64,000 bases of DNA from NCBI RefSeq assembly GCF_000708595.2, contig NZ_JARP01000006.1, forward strand, positions 229,639 to 293,638, read 5' to 3'. The stretch is from Flavobacterium sp. KJJ (GTDB lineage Bacteria > Bacteroidota > Bacteroidia > Flavobacteriales > Flavobacteriaceae). The number at the start of each line of letters is the position of its first letter. Within the stretch, counting starts at the first letter, position 1. A program made the translations under genes and the position numbers. The notes under the pieces are model-generated. The model saw only the letters and a program-made list of their open reading frames with translations, did not search any database and was not told the DNA's origin. This document shows positions 9,184-17,069 of this stretch, one piece after another.

Positions 9184-9837
9184 ATGACGAATTGCACTAA
9201 ATCTTTAATTTTTATACTTTCTATGTTTTTTATTACTGCTTCGAACGCTCAAAATGAAGTGTATTCAAGACCAGTAAAACAAGAAATTGCAGATACAACT
9301 TTTGTTAATTTAAAAGACTTTAGCAGTGATTTTATTTATGATATGAAATATGCTACAGATGATAATTTTCTAAAAGCCAAAGTATATGATTGTGCCGAAT
9401 GTTTTTTGCGTTTAAAAACAGTTCAAGCTTTAGTTGCAGCAAATAAAGAGTTTAAGAAAAAAGGTTTTAAGATAAAATTATACGATTGTTACCGACCGTT
9501 ATCAATCCAGAAGAAAATGTGGGAGATCGTGTCGAATCCAGAATATGTGGCAGATCCAAAAAAAGGCTCCATCCACAATAGAGGAGGAGCCGTTGATATT
9601 TCTTTAGTTGATGTAAATGGAAAAGAAGTGGATATGGGAACTCCTTTTGATTTCTTCGGAATTCAAGCGAGTCATAATTATACAAAACTTTCAAATGAAG
9701 TAAAATCAAATAGAAAGTTTCTGAAGAAAATCATGATAAAAAATGGCTTCAATTCTTTTGATTCTGAATGGTGGCATTATAATTTAAAAGCAGGTTTAAA
9801 AGATAAAGTGGCCAATCAAAAATGGAAATGCGATTAA
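9184..9837 (+). CDS. ddpX: D-alanyl-D-alanine dipeptidase (VanX/DdpX-type, peptidase M15)
   Basis: Exported zinc dipeptidase of 217 residues; the signal peptide ends near SNAQ (residue 23). The family hydrolyses free D-Ala-D-Ala in peptidoglycan recycling. Key residues are present: the SIHNRGGAVD motif with zinc ligands H131 and D138, the SEWWH motif with catalytic E195 and ligand H198, and the conserved arginine in DCYRP (Arg104) that stabilises the transition state. There is no vanH/vanA neighbour, and such housekeeping VanX-like enzymes are common in Flavobacteria, so this is not a sign of glycopeptide resistance. It converges with the gene ending at 9838, with no space between the stops. 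Confidence 0.9.
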   Translation: MTNCTKSLIFILSMFFITASNAQNEVYSRPVKQEIADTTFVNLKDFSSDFIYDMKYATDDNFLKAKVYDCAECFLRLKTVQALVAANKEFKKKGFKIKLYDCYRPLSIQKKMWEIVSNPEYVADPKKGSIHNRGGAVDISLVDVNGKEVDMGTPFDFFGIQASHNYTKLSNEVKSNRKFLKKIMIKNGFNSFDSEWWHYNLKAGLKDKVANQKWKCD

Positions 9838-10401
9838 TTATTCAACACAGCGAATATTATCCATGAAATAAGTATCTGGTTTATAAACTTTATTGTTCAT
9901 TTCAGATGTTAATTCGCTTTTTATAATATAATCTTCAGTAGCAGTCAAATATTTAATTCGCATCATGGTAACGGGCGAATTTTTTAACTCTTCAAAATTA
10001 TCTTTCATAAACATAAAAATCCCTGTATTGATGCGATTGTTAACATCTTTATCATGAATTAGCGTGCCACAGTTTTCTTGATCGATATGTATTAAAGTCA
10101 CTACTTTTCCGTTTTGCAATTGCAAAAATACTCTTGAGTTTTTGTCGAAACAATTTGCTTTTATAAAGTCTTTGCTTTTTTGAATAAGCTGTAAATTTAA
10201 AGTTGGAAGACCATCAGTCTGCGCGAGAGCGAAGAAAACATAATTAGATGTTCCTCCAAAGTTTTTCTCGCTCACAAGGTATTCATTTGTAATTTTATAA
10301 GTACCAATTGAGTCAGTTACATTGGCACTGTATTCACATGGTTTTTGGGCAAATGCGGTAAAGGTTAATAGAAAAAAAGTTAGTGTAATTAGTTGTTTCA
10401 T
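9838..10401 (-). CDS. Uncharacterised exported protein
   Basis: A 187-residue protein with an N-terminal signal peptide (hydrophobic core LITLTFFLLTFTAF, cleavage after FAQ). I do not recognise the mature domain, which contains no membrane segment or known motif. I chose ATG at 10401 (MKQLITL) over the open ATG at 10422, which would put seven extra residues before the signal and overlap the upstream gene. The stop of the methyltransferase gene lies two bases upstream, so the two are probably translated from one message. The stop abuts the convergent dipeptidase gene, with no visible terminator between them. Confidence 0.75.
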   Translation of the reverse strand: MKQLITLTFFLLTFTAFAQKPCEYSANVTDSIGTYKITNEYLVSEKNFGGTSNYVFFALAQTDGLPTLNLQLIQKSKDFIKANCFDKNSRVFLQLQNGKVVTLIHIDQENCGTLIHDKDVNNRINTGIFMFMKDNFEELKNSPVTMMRIKYLTATEDYIIKSELTSEMNNKVYKPDTYFMDNIRCVE

Positions 10402-10403
10402 TT

Positions 10404-11591
10404 TTAAGTAATTTTTCTGCAAATTAAAACTATTTTGTTATCATTTTTATCTGTTGTAAAAAAACAATAAACATTTCCTCCATTTTTTATTTTCCACTTT
10501 TTTCGAATATTTTCTACCGTGTCCGGAAAATTTCTTGTTGTGATATTGGCTTGCGTATTAACGAGCTTATTTTTCATTTCATTTTTACTGTACGAAATTA
10601 CTTTTTCAATCTCAAAACGTCGCCCCGGAAAATCAATCAATTCTGCTGAGGTGTATAAGTGCGAGTGTTTGTGAAGTTTATCTATTTTAAAAATAGTACT
10701 TACTTCATCAAAACCGCCAGATTTCATTATTGCTGAATTGGGTTCGTAAACATATTTTTGAGGCAGATTAAAAGAGGGAAATACAGTTTCATTTCCTAAA
10801 ACAAATTCAAAAGTTTCTGTTTTGTCTTTTAAAATATTAGCTGTTTTAATTGTTATTTCACCAAAATAATGATTGTGAATCTCAAAAAGCAATTCTTTTA
10901 CTTCATTTTCAAGGGCAATAATATGAATGTTTTTAACGAATTTTAATTCAGATAAACCAGCCGAAATATCCAATAAAGGCGCCGTTTTAATTAAAATTGA
11001 ATCGGCTTTTTCGAAGTAAAAATCTAAAGAATCAGGAACATTTGGCAGACAATCTTTCAGCATAAAAACCTTGCCTTTCGCGTCATTTCTGCGAGAAGGA
11101 TCAATGTAAATCCAATCCCATTTAAAACCTGATTCGGCTTCGTTTAAGACATTAGCAGAATCATCGGCATAACAAAAACAATTTTTAACATCTAACTGTT
11201 CAAAATTATGTTTTACAATTGCTGATAAATCGTCGTTGATTTCGCAATGCGCAACGACATTAAACTTTTTAGAAAAGTAATAATCATCAACTCCAAAACC
11301 GCCAGTCAGATCAATTAAAGTTTTACCAGAAATTAATGAAGCTTTATAAAAAGCTGTTTTTTCAGATGAGGTTTGTTCAACAGAAATCTTGCTCGGATAA
11401 AGTATATTTTCTGTTGAGAACCAAGTAGGTAATTTTTCTTTTGCTTTTGATTTGGCTTCAATCTGATTTAAAATCAAAATCCAGTCGACCTCAGGAAAAG
11501 GATTTTTCTGAAACGCTAATTTTGCAATCGGAGCACCAACATTTTGAGATATAAAATCTTGAATATTTTGGTGCAGAATAGAAGTGTTCAA
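10404..11591 (-). CDS. Class I SAM-dependent RNA methyltransferase with THUMP-like C-terminal domain
   Basis: A 395-residue cytoplasmic protein. The N-terminal third is followed by a Rossmann methyltransferase fold with motif I LIDLTGGFGVD (92-102), acidic motif II HCEIND (115-120) and a DPSRR signature (164-168) that is characteristic of this Bacteroidota family. The C-terminal third (RRFEIEKVISYSKNEMK onward) corresponds to the THUMP-like domain that usually binds RNA. The substrate nucleotide is not established as far as I know. It starts two bases after the stop of the AI-2E permease, forming a tight minus-strand run of three genes with the downstream exported protein. Confidence 0.82.
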   Translation of the reverse strand: MNTSILHQNIQDFISQNVGAPIAKLAFQKNPFPEVDWILILNQIEAKSKAKEKLPTWFSTENILYPSKISVEQTSSEKTAFYKASLISGKTLIDLTGGFGVDDYYFSKKFNVVAHCEINDDLSAIVKHNFEQLDVKNCFCYADDSANVLNEAESGFKWDWIYIDPSRRNDAKGKVFMLKDCLPNVPDSLDFYFEKADSILIKTAPLLDISAGLSELKFVKNIHIIALENEVKELLFEIHNHYFGEITIKTANILKDKTETFEFVLGNETVFPSFNLPQKYVYEPNSAIMKSGGFDEVSTIFKIDKLHKHSHLYTSAELIDFPGRRFEIEKVISYSKNEMKNKLVNTQANITTRNFPDTVENIRKKWKIKNGGNVYCFFTTDKNDNKIVLICRKIT

Positions 11592-11593
11592 AG

Positions 11594-12685
11594 CTAAATT
11601 CTTTCAGTTAATACAGATACAATTTTATTGTTAGGAAAAAATTCTTTTAAAATTACTTTGAGCATGGTATAAACTGGAATAGCGATAATCATTCCGACAA
11701 TTCCAAAAGTAATACCGCTGATTAATGTAATCAAGAATATTTCTAACGGGTGCGAATTTACACTTTTTGATGAAATTATAGGCTGGCTGATATTATTATC
11801 AATTGCCTGAACAAGTAAAAATCCAATAAGTACATAAATTGTTTTAGGTAAAATCTCTGACTGAAAATCACTTCCAATCATACTGATCATCGTCAAGATT
11901 CCGGCTAATATTGTTCCGATAATTGGTCCGATGTATGGAATGATATTCAAAATGGCACATAAAAAAGCAATTACAAATGCATTTTGATTCCCAAAAATAA
12001 GCAGTACAATCAGATACAAAATAAAAACCACAGTTAATTGAAGCAATAATCCAATAAAATAGCGCGTCAGCAAATGATTTATTTTAGTAATCGAATTTAT
12101 AATTTTATCCTCATTAGAATCCGGAAGAATTCTTCTGGCACTTGCTTTAAAAGCATCTTGGTCTTTAATAAAGAAAAAAGTTATGAAGAATACAGAAACT
12201 AAACCCATTCCCATATTGGCTAAAAAGTTTATTAAAGAATTGATAAAACCTGTAAAATAACCAATCCCAAATGCTGATGTAATTTTTGAATCTTTTAGCA
12301 TTTTATTCAAATCGACATGCTGAATATTAAAATAAGCTTCAATACTTCGCTCTGTTTGCATAAACTGGTTTTGCAGGTTATTGGTATCTAATAGTGACAA
12401 ATTATTGGCCTGCGAAATAATTAACGGAACAAACAAAAATATAAATCCAACTAGCAATAATATAAAAACGATCAACGTCGTGGCGGCAGCCAAAGAATTC
12501 CCGAATTTTAATTTATTTTTTAAAAATTGCACTAACGGATTGGCAATAAGGCATAGTATTAATGAAATACATACATACACAATTACAGTTTGTATTTCGT
12601 ATAAAAAATATAAAATAGCTCCCACAACTAAGATGGTAGATAAAGCTCTTAAAATTCCGTTAGAAATAATTTTTGATGTGATCAT
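11594..12685 (-). CDS. AI-2E/PerM-family membrane permease
   Basis: Polytopic inner-membrane protein of 363 residues with about eight helices: two at the start, a soluble loop (about 95-150), then further hydrophobic spans with the family signature ILNIIPYIGPIIGTILAG and a final PVYTMLKVILKEFF. The family was named for a proposed autoinducer-2 exporter, but members also act as ion/H+ antiporters, so substrate should not be inferred. It heads a minus-strand operon with the THUMP-like methyltransferase (two-base gap). Confidence 0.85.
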   Translation of the reverse strand: MITSKIISNGILRALSTILVVGAILYFLYEIQTVIVYVCISLILCLIANPLVQFLKNKLKFGNSLAAATTLIVFILLLVGFIFLFVPLIISQANNLSLLDTNNLQNQFMQTERSIEAYFNIQHVDLNKMLKDSKITSAFGIGYFTGFINSLINFLANMGMGLVSVFFITFFFIKDQDAFKASARRILPDSNEDKIINSITKINHLLTRYFIGLLLQLTVVFILYLIVLLIFGNQNAFVIAFLCAILNIIPYIGPIIGTILAGILTMISMIGSDFQSEILPKTIYVLIGFLLVQAIDNNISQPIISSKSVNSHPLEIFLITLISGITFGIVGMIIAIPVYTMLKVILKEFFPNNKIVSVLTERI

Positions 12686-12740
12686 ATTTTGGTTTTAGAC
12701 TATAAATATAGGAAAAAGCTTTTAAAATAGCGGGGTAAAC

Positions 12741-12774
12741 AAAAAAAAGCGAGACCATTTAGATCTCGCTTTAT
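12741..12774 (-). terminator. Intrinsic terminator of the M43 protease gene
   Basis: On the minus strand AAAGCGAGA / TCTCGCTTT with a nine-base loop, followed by eight T. It lies 21 bases past the protease stop. Confidence 0.85.
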
Positions 12775-12794
12775 AATTGATTTTATTTTTGTTT

Positions 12795-13745
12795 TTAGAT
12801 TCCGAATCCAGCTCTTGGACCACCAGAAACAAATATTGCTGCCATTCTGCTTTTTTGTCCGTTTGAGAACATGTACATAGCATTATCGTCAACATAATCC
12901 ATGTAGTTCATTGTCATTTCTACTGGAGTTCCAGAACAAGTACTATAATGTGGATAAGCCGGTACACCATAGTTTTCCTCGTTATGAGTTGGTGTATCTG
13001 CAACTAGATCGCTTCCGCAAGTTGCATCTCCCCAGATATGACGTAAATTCATCCAGTGACCAACTTCGTGAGTTGCAGTTCTTCCTAAATTAAATGGAGC
13101 ATTAGCAGCACCAGATAATCCAAAATATCTAGAATCGATTACAACACCGTCAGTTGCAGATGCTCCTCCAGGAAATTGTGCATACCCTAAGATACCGCCG
13201 CCAATAGCGCAAGACCATAAGTTAAGTTTTGTTGTAGGAGAAGTTGGTGCAATACCACCTTGAGCCGTTTTTTTCATGGCGTCATTTGTTCCCCAAGAAG
13301 TTTTTGTTGTAGATTTTCTGATAACTTGATCTAAAACAAATGTAATTCCTACGTTGGCTTTTACACCAGCAAAAAGTGCAGGAACACTATTGAAATCAGA
13401 GTTTAATGCATTAAAATCTTTGTTTAAAACGTCAATTTGAGACTGGATTTGTGCATTCGAAATGTTTTGAGCAGTTGTTTTGTACAAAACATTAACTACT
13501 ACCGGAATTTCAATTTTGCCATTTACCAAACGATTGGTTAAAATTTTGTTTGTTGTAAAGGCTTCAATTTCATTCATTCGAATAGCTAACATAGGATCAG
13601 CTTTTAATTGTGCTTCTAAAACTTGTTGTGAGGCGCATCCACGACGAGTTATTGCACTTGCTTCTGAACCGCTAGTTTCAGATTGATCATTTTGACATGC
13701 AAACAGTACTAAAGCAGCAACTGCGGAAATAAGAACTTTTTTCAT
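12795..13745 (-). CDS. M43-family (cytophagalysin/pappalysin) zinc metalloprotease, lipoprotein
   Basis: Exported endopeptidase of 316 residues. The leader ends in LFAC (Cys17), so it is probably lipid-anchored. The extended zinc motif is HEVGHWMNLRH with H226, E227, H230 and H236, followed by IWGD. The Met-turn is at MNYMDYV with Met279. Cysteines around 243 and 270 match the conserved disulfides of the family. A short propeptide-like segment with AITRRGC lies between the lipid anchor and the catalytic domain. It carries no C-terminal sorting (Por secretion) domain, unlike many flavobacterial relatives, so it should stay with the cell. It has its own terminator and a 160-base upstream region. 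Confidence 0.9.
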   Translation of the reverse strand: MKKVLISAVAALVLFACQNDQSETSGSEASAITRRGCASQQVLEAQLKADPMLAIRMNEIEAFTTNKILTNRLVNGKIEIPVVVNVLYKTTAQNISNAQIQSQIDVLNKDFNALNSDFNSVPALFAGVKANVGITFVLDQVIRKSTTKTSWGTNDAMKKTAQGGIAPTSPTTKLNLWSCAIGGGILGYAQFPGGASATDGVVIDSRYFGLSGAANAPFNLGRTATHEVGHWMNLRHIWGDATCGSDLVADTPTHNEENYGVPAYPHYSTCSGTPVEMTMNYMDYVDDNAMYMFSNGQKSRMAAIFVSGGPRAGFGI

Positions 13746-13904
13746 AATAATTTGGGTTTTTTGTTATAAAAAATTTGATTTGGTTAACCAGATCGCAATT
13801 TTATAACAAAAACACTTTGTAGCCAAATTTTTATATCAAATTATTTGTGAGAATTTTACAACAGCCCGTACAGCTTGATTCCTACAAAAATTAACACAAT
13901 TTTA

Positions 13905-14399
13905 TTAAGATGTAAATTCGTACAAAGCTATACTTGCAGCTTGTACAACATTCATCGAACTGTTCTTTCCGAACATATTTATGTGTACAATTTGGTTTGA
14001 AATTTTCAAAAGTTCATCAGAAATTCCATCAATCTCACTTCCTATGATAAGAGCAATTTTTTGATGATCAGGAATTAAGACTTGTTTTAGCGGTTTGCTG
14101 TTGCTTGCAATTTCTAAAGAGATAATTTCAAATCTATTTTCTAGCAGATAATGTATCAGATCTGAAGTTTCTTCAATTATAGTATGCGGTACATGAAGAT
14201 GCGTACTGCGTGAGGTTTTGTTTATTTTCCTTGGTGTCAGCGGAATATCTTTTCCTAAAAAAATAATATTTTCAACACCAAAAGCTTCACTAATTCTAAA
14301 AAGAGACCCGATATTCTGCTGAAAATAAATATGATCACAAACTAATGTAATCGGAAATGTTTTTCTTTCAAATTGATTTTCTTCGTGAGTAAGCTGCAC
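13905..14399 (-). CDS. TrmH/SpoU-family RNA 2'-O-ribose methyltransferase
   Basis: SPOUT-fold methylase of about 164 residues that would methylate a ribose 2'-OH in tRNA or rRNA using SAM. Motif 1 is NIGSLFRISEAFGVENI, motif 2 is IGSEIDGIS, and motif 3 is NMFGKNSSMNVVQAASIALYE; the last two form the knotted SAM pocket. The likely start is GTG at 14399 (VQLTHEENQF), eleven bases past the DUF4159 stop. An ATG at 14444 is open but adds fifteen residues unlike the family and overlaps the preceding gene. It is probably co-transcribed with the DUF4159 gene. The specific target site cannot be read. Confidence 0.85.
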   Translation of the reverse strand: MQLTHEENQFERKTFPITLVCDHIYFQQNIGSLFRISEAFGVENIIFLGKDIPLTPRKINKTSRSTHLHVPHTIIEETSDLIHYLLENRFEIISLEIASNSKPLKQVLIPDHQKIALIIGSEIDGISDELLKISNQIVHINMFGKNSSMNVVQAASIALYEFTS

Positions 14400-14409
14400 T
14401 TTTTTAAAA

Positions 14410-15048
14410 TTAGTTGGTAAAAATATAATTAATGATATTCGCACCCATTTTCAAGGCTTTGTCTCGAACATCCGCAGGATCATTATGTACTTCCGGATCT
14501 TCCCAGCCATCTCCTAAATCGCATTCGTACGTATATAAGAGAACCAATTTATTTTCGACGAAAATTCCAAAAGCCTGAGGGCGAGTTCCATCGTGTTCGT
14601 GAATTTTTGGCAATCCATTCGGAAAAGGAAATGGTTTTTGAAAAATAGGATGATTAGCAGGAATTTCAACTAAATCATTATTTGGGAATATCTTTTTAAT
14701 TTCTTTTCGAATGTATTGATCCATTCCGTAATTGTCATCAATATGAAGAAAACCTCCCGCAGTAAGATAATTTCTTAGATTGGTAACGTCAGAATCGCTA
14801 AAAACAACATTTCCGTGTCCGGTCATATGTACAAACGGGTAGGAAAGCAAGTCCGGATTACTTGGTTCAACCGTTGAAGGTTTTGCTTTTATGCGCGTAC
14901 TAATATTCGAATTGCAAAAACGGATTAAATTGGGCAAAGAAGTAGGATTTGCATACCAGTCACCGCCGCCGCTGTATTTCAGCAAAGCAATTTCTTGTGA
15001 GAAAGAAGGGATTGAAATCAATAAAAATAACAAGAATATTTTTTTCAT
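14410..15048 (-). CDS. Exported DUF4159 protein
   Basis: A 212-residue protein with a signal peptide (MKKIFLLFLLISIPSFSQ). The mature part matches the DUF4159 family: GGGDWYANPTSLPNLIRFCN, MTGHGN, GGFLHIDDNYGMDQYI and the acidic YECDLGDGWEDPEVH. The fold is expected to resemble class I glutamine-amidotransferase-like domains, and its role is not established. I chose ATG at 15048 because upstream in-frame codons run into an intergenic inverted repeat (15061-15160). In other Bacteroidota DUF4159 genes often sit near MoxR/VWA clusters; here it is followed by a TrmH-type methylase. Confidence 0.85.
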   Translation of the reverse strand: MKKIFLLFLLISIPSFSQEIALLKYSGGGDWYANPTSLPNLIRFCNSNISTRIKAKPSTVEPSNPDLLSYPFVHMTGHGNVVFSDSDVTNLRNYLTAGGFLHIDDNYGMDQYIRKEIKKIFPNNDLVEIPANHPIFQKPFPFPNGLPKIHEHDGTRPQAFGIFVENKLVLLYTYECDLGDGWEDPEVHNDPADVRDKALKMGANIINYIFTN

Positions 15049-15060
15049 AATTATATGTTT

Positions 15061-15160
15061 TGTCATTTCGACGAAGGAGAAATCACACTGGAAATTCCTC
15101 ATGCTATATCGCCAATCTTTGTAGAGCTGCTAGTGTGATCTCTCGTTCCTCGAGATGACA
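15061..15160. repeat. Imperfect inverted-repeat element, 29-base arms
   Basis: Left arm 15061-15089 (begins TGTCATTTCGACGAAGGAGA) and right arm 15132-15160 (ends CGAGATGACA) are reverse complements at 25 of 29 positions, with a 42-base spacer. It fills the gap between rsmE and the DUF4159 gene. Related half-arms appear near 34128 (TGTCATTCTAAAGAATTC) and 36119 (ACTTCGACTTCGCTCAATGTGA). The form is that of a dispersed palindromic repeat common between flavobacterial genes. Confidence 0.7.
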
Positions 15161-15190
15161 AACTTGCCGCAATTGTATAGAGCTGTGATT

Positions 15191-15904
15191 TTAATTTGAT
15201 GTTTCATTAAAAAATACAACACTATGACAAGCTACAACTGCCGCAGTTTCAGTTCGTAATCGCGTATTTCCTAAAGTCACAGGCTTAAAATTATTTTCTA
15301 AAGCCAGTGCGATTTCCTTTTCAGAAAAATCTCCCTCAGGACCAATAAGCAAAGTAACATTTTCGTTTGGTTTTAAAACTTCTTTTAGCGATTTTTTATC
15401 TGTTTCTTCGCAATGCGCGATCAATTGCAGTCCTTCATTTTTTTGTTTGACGAATTCTTTAAACGAAATTGCTTCATTCAATTTAGGAAGAAATGTTTCG
15501 TTCGACTGTTTCATCGCGGCTAAAATAATTTTCTCAAAACGTTCTAAGTTAATTACTTTACGCTCAGAACGATCACAGAAAATTGGTGTGATTTCTTGAA
15601 TTCCAATTTCAGTTGCTTTTTCTAAAAACCACTCAAAACGATCGTTCATTTTAGTTGGTGCTACGGCTAAATGCAAACGAAATTTTGGTTCAGGAGATTT
15701 TGTTATCGAAAGCACTTCAACAATACATTTATTGTCAGATGCTAGCGTGATTTCGGTTTCAAACAACAATCCCAAACCATTTGTAACGTGCAGAATATCT
15801 GAATCTTTTTTGCGTAAAACCTTTATTATATGACGGCTTTCTTCTTTATCAAAAGAAAAAGTTTCAGTCGTTTCGTCAATATCTGGATTGTAAAATAATT
15901 GCAT
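15191..15904 (-). CDS. rsmE: 16S rRNA (uracil1498-N3)-methyltransferase
   Basis: Cytoplasmic SPOUT methyltransferase of 237 residues that makes m3U1498 in 16S rRNA. The N-terminal PUA-like RNA-binding part (about 1-70, with HIIKVLRKK and HVTNGLG) precedes the knotted domain. The knotted domain has KATEIGIQEITPIFCDRSE, IGPEGDFSEKEI and the terminal VTLGNTRLRTETAAV, all hallmarks of RsmE. Its start lies two bases past the tsaD stop, so tsaD and rsmE form a translationally close pair. Confidence 0.95.
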   Translation of the reverse strand: MQLFYNPDIDETTETFSFDKEESRHIIKVLRKKDSDILHVTNGLGLLFETEITLASDNKCIVEVLSITKSPEPKFRLHLAVAPTKMNDRFEWFLEKATEIGIQEITPIFCDRSERKVINLERFEKIILAAMKQSNETFLPKLNEAISFKEFVKQKNEGLQLIAHCEETDKKSLKEVLKPNENVTLLIGPEGDFSEKEIALALENNFKPVTLGNTRLRTETAAVVACHSVVFFNETSN

Positions 15905-15906
15905 AA

Positions 15907-16929
15907 TTAAAATTGAATTCGCGCTTTAGAAACAACTGAAGAAGTTTCAAAACGACTTGATAAATATTTTTGATAGCCTACAATTCCAATCATTGCAGCA
16001 TTATCAGTTGTGTATTCGAATTTAGGGACAAAAGTTTTCCAGCCGTATTTGCCTTCGCTTTCTTTCAATCGAGTTCTAATTCCTGAATTTGCAGAAACGC
16101 CTCCGCCAATTGCAATTTGCTTAATTCCGGTTTCTTTGACGGCAAGTTTTAATTTATCCATCAAAATTTCTATGATTGTGTATTGAATAGAAGCACAAAT
16201 ATCATTTAGATTTTCTTCGATGAAATTTGGATTTTGAAGTTTGTTCTTTTGAATAAAATATAAAATAGCTGTCTTTAATCCAGAGAAACTAAAATCCAAT
16301 CCGGGAACTTTTGGTTTTGTAAAAGCAAAAGCTTTCGGATTTCCCAATTTCGCATATTTGTCGATCAATGGACCGCCAGGATAGGGAAGTCCTAAAATTT
16401 TTGCGCTCTTGTCAAATGCTTCTCCAACAGCGTCATCCGTAGTTTCACCGATAATTTCCATATCAAAAAAACCATTTACTTTGACAATCTGTGTATGCCC
16501 GCCACTTATGGTTAGTGCTAAAAAAGGAAACTCAGGTTTGTCAAACCCTTCTTCATCAATAAAGTGTGCTAAAATATGCGCATGCATGTGATTTACAGCA
16601 ATTAACGGAATTTTTAATGCTAGTGATAATGATTTGCTGAAAGAACTTCCTACCAATAAAGACCCCATTAAACCTGGCCCTTGAGTAAAAGCAATGGCGG
16701 TTAGCTGTTCTTTTTGTACATTTGCTTTGCGAAGTGCAGCATCGATTACCGGAACAATGTTTTGCTGATGTGCTCTCGAAGCTAATTCAGGAACTACACC
16801 ACCATATTGGTTGTGAATTAACTGATTGGCTACAACATTTGAGAGTACTTTGTCGTTATGTAAAACCGCGGCAGCAGTATCATCGCAGGAACTTTCGATG
16901 GCAAGAATAAAAACCTCTGAATTTTGCAT
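15907..16929 (-). CDS. tsaD: tRNA N6-adenosine threonylcarbamoyltransferase
   Basis: TsaD transfers threonylcarbamoyl to A37 of ANN-decoding tRNAs, together with TsaB and TsaE. The protein has 340 residues, the usual length. Visible marks: the ASKHA phosphate motif AIESSCDDTAAA at the N-terminus, the iron-binding NHMHAH motif, TISGGHTQI, PGGPLIDKYAKLG and the late GGGVSANSGIR plus TDNAAMI. I chose ATG at 16929 (MQNSEVFILAIESS); the ATG at 16962 gives an atypical extension. It is divergent from tamB, an arrangement often seen in Flavobacteriaceae. Confidence 0.96.
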   Translation of the reverse strand: MQNSEVFILAIESSCDDTAAAVLHNDKVLSNVVANQLIHNQYGGVVPELASRAHQQNIVPVIDAALRKANVQKEQLTAIAFTQGPGLMGSLLVGSSFSKSLSLALKIPLIAVNHMHAHILAHFIDEEGFDKPEFPFLALTISGGHTQIVKVNGFFDMEIIGETTDDAVGEAFDKSAKILGLPYPGGPLIDKYAKLGNPKAFAFTKPKVPGLDFSFSGLKTAILYFIQKNKLQNPNFIEENLNDICASIQYTIIEILMDKLKLAVKETGIKQIAIGGGVSANSGIRTRLKESEGKYGWKTFVPKFEYTTDNAAMIGIVGYQKYLSSRFETSSVVSKARIQF

Positions 16930-17069
16930 ATAAAGGCACAAATTTTGAATTATATTTGACAAATCAAATTTTTAATTTTCTTTGATTGTAAAGGAGAAGC
17001 CAAAATTAAAGAATTTTTATCAAAACAGTCGATCTTTGTCTGTTCAAAATAAATTAAAAGAAAACTAAA

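Noticed and set aside
9184..9837. Glycopeptide resistance gene
   Set aside because: Only a lone VanX-like enzyme is present; the other van functions are absent.
15061..15160. Intrinsic terminator between rsmE and DUF4159
   Set aside because: The arms are 42 bases apart and no T run follows on either strand; a dispersed repeat fits better.
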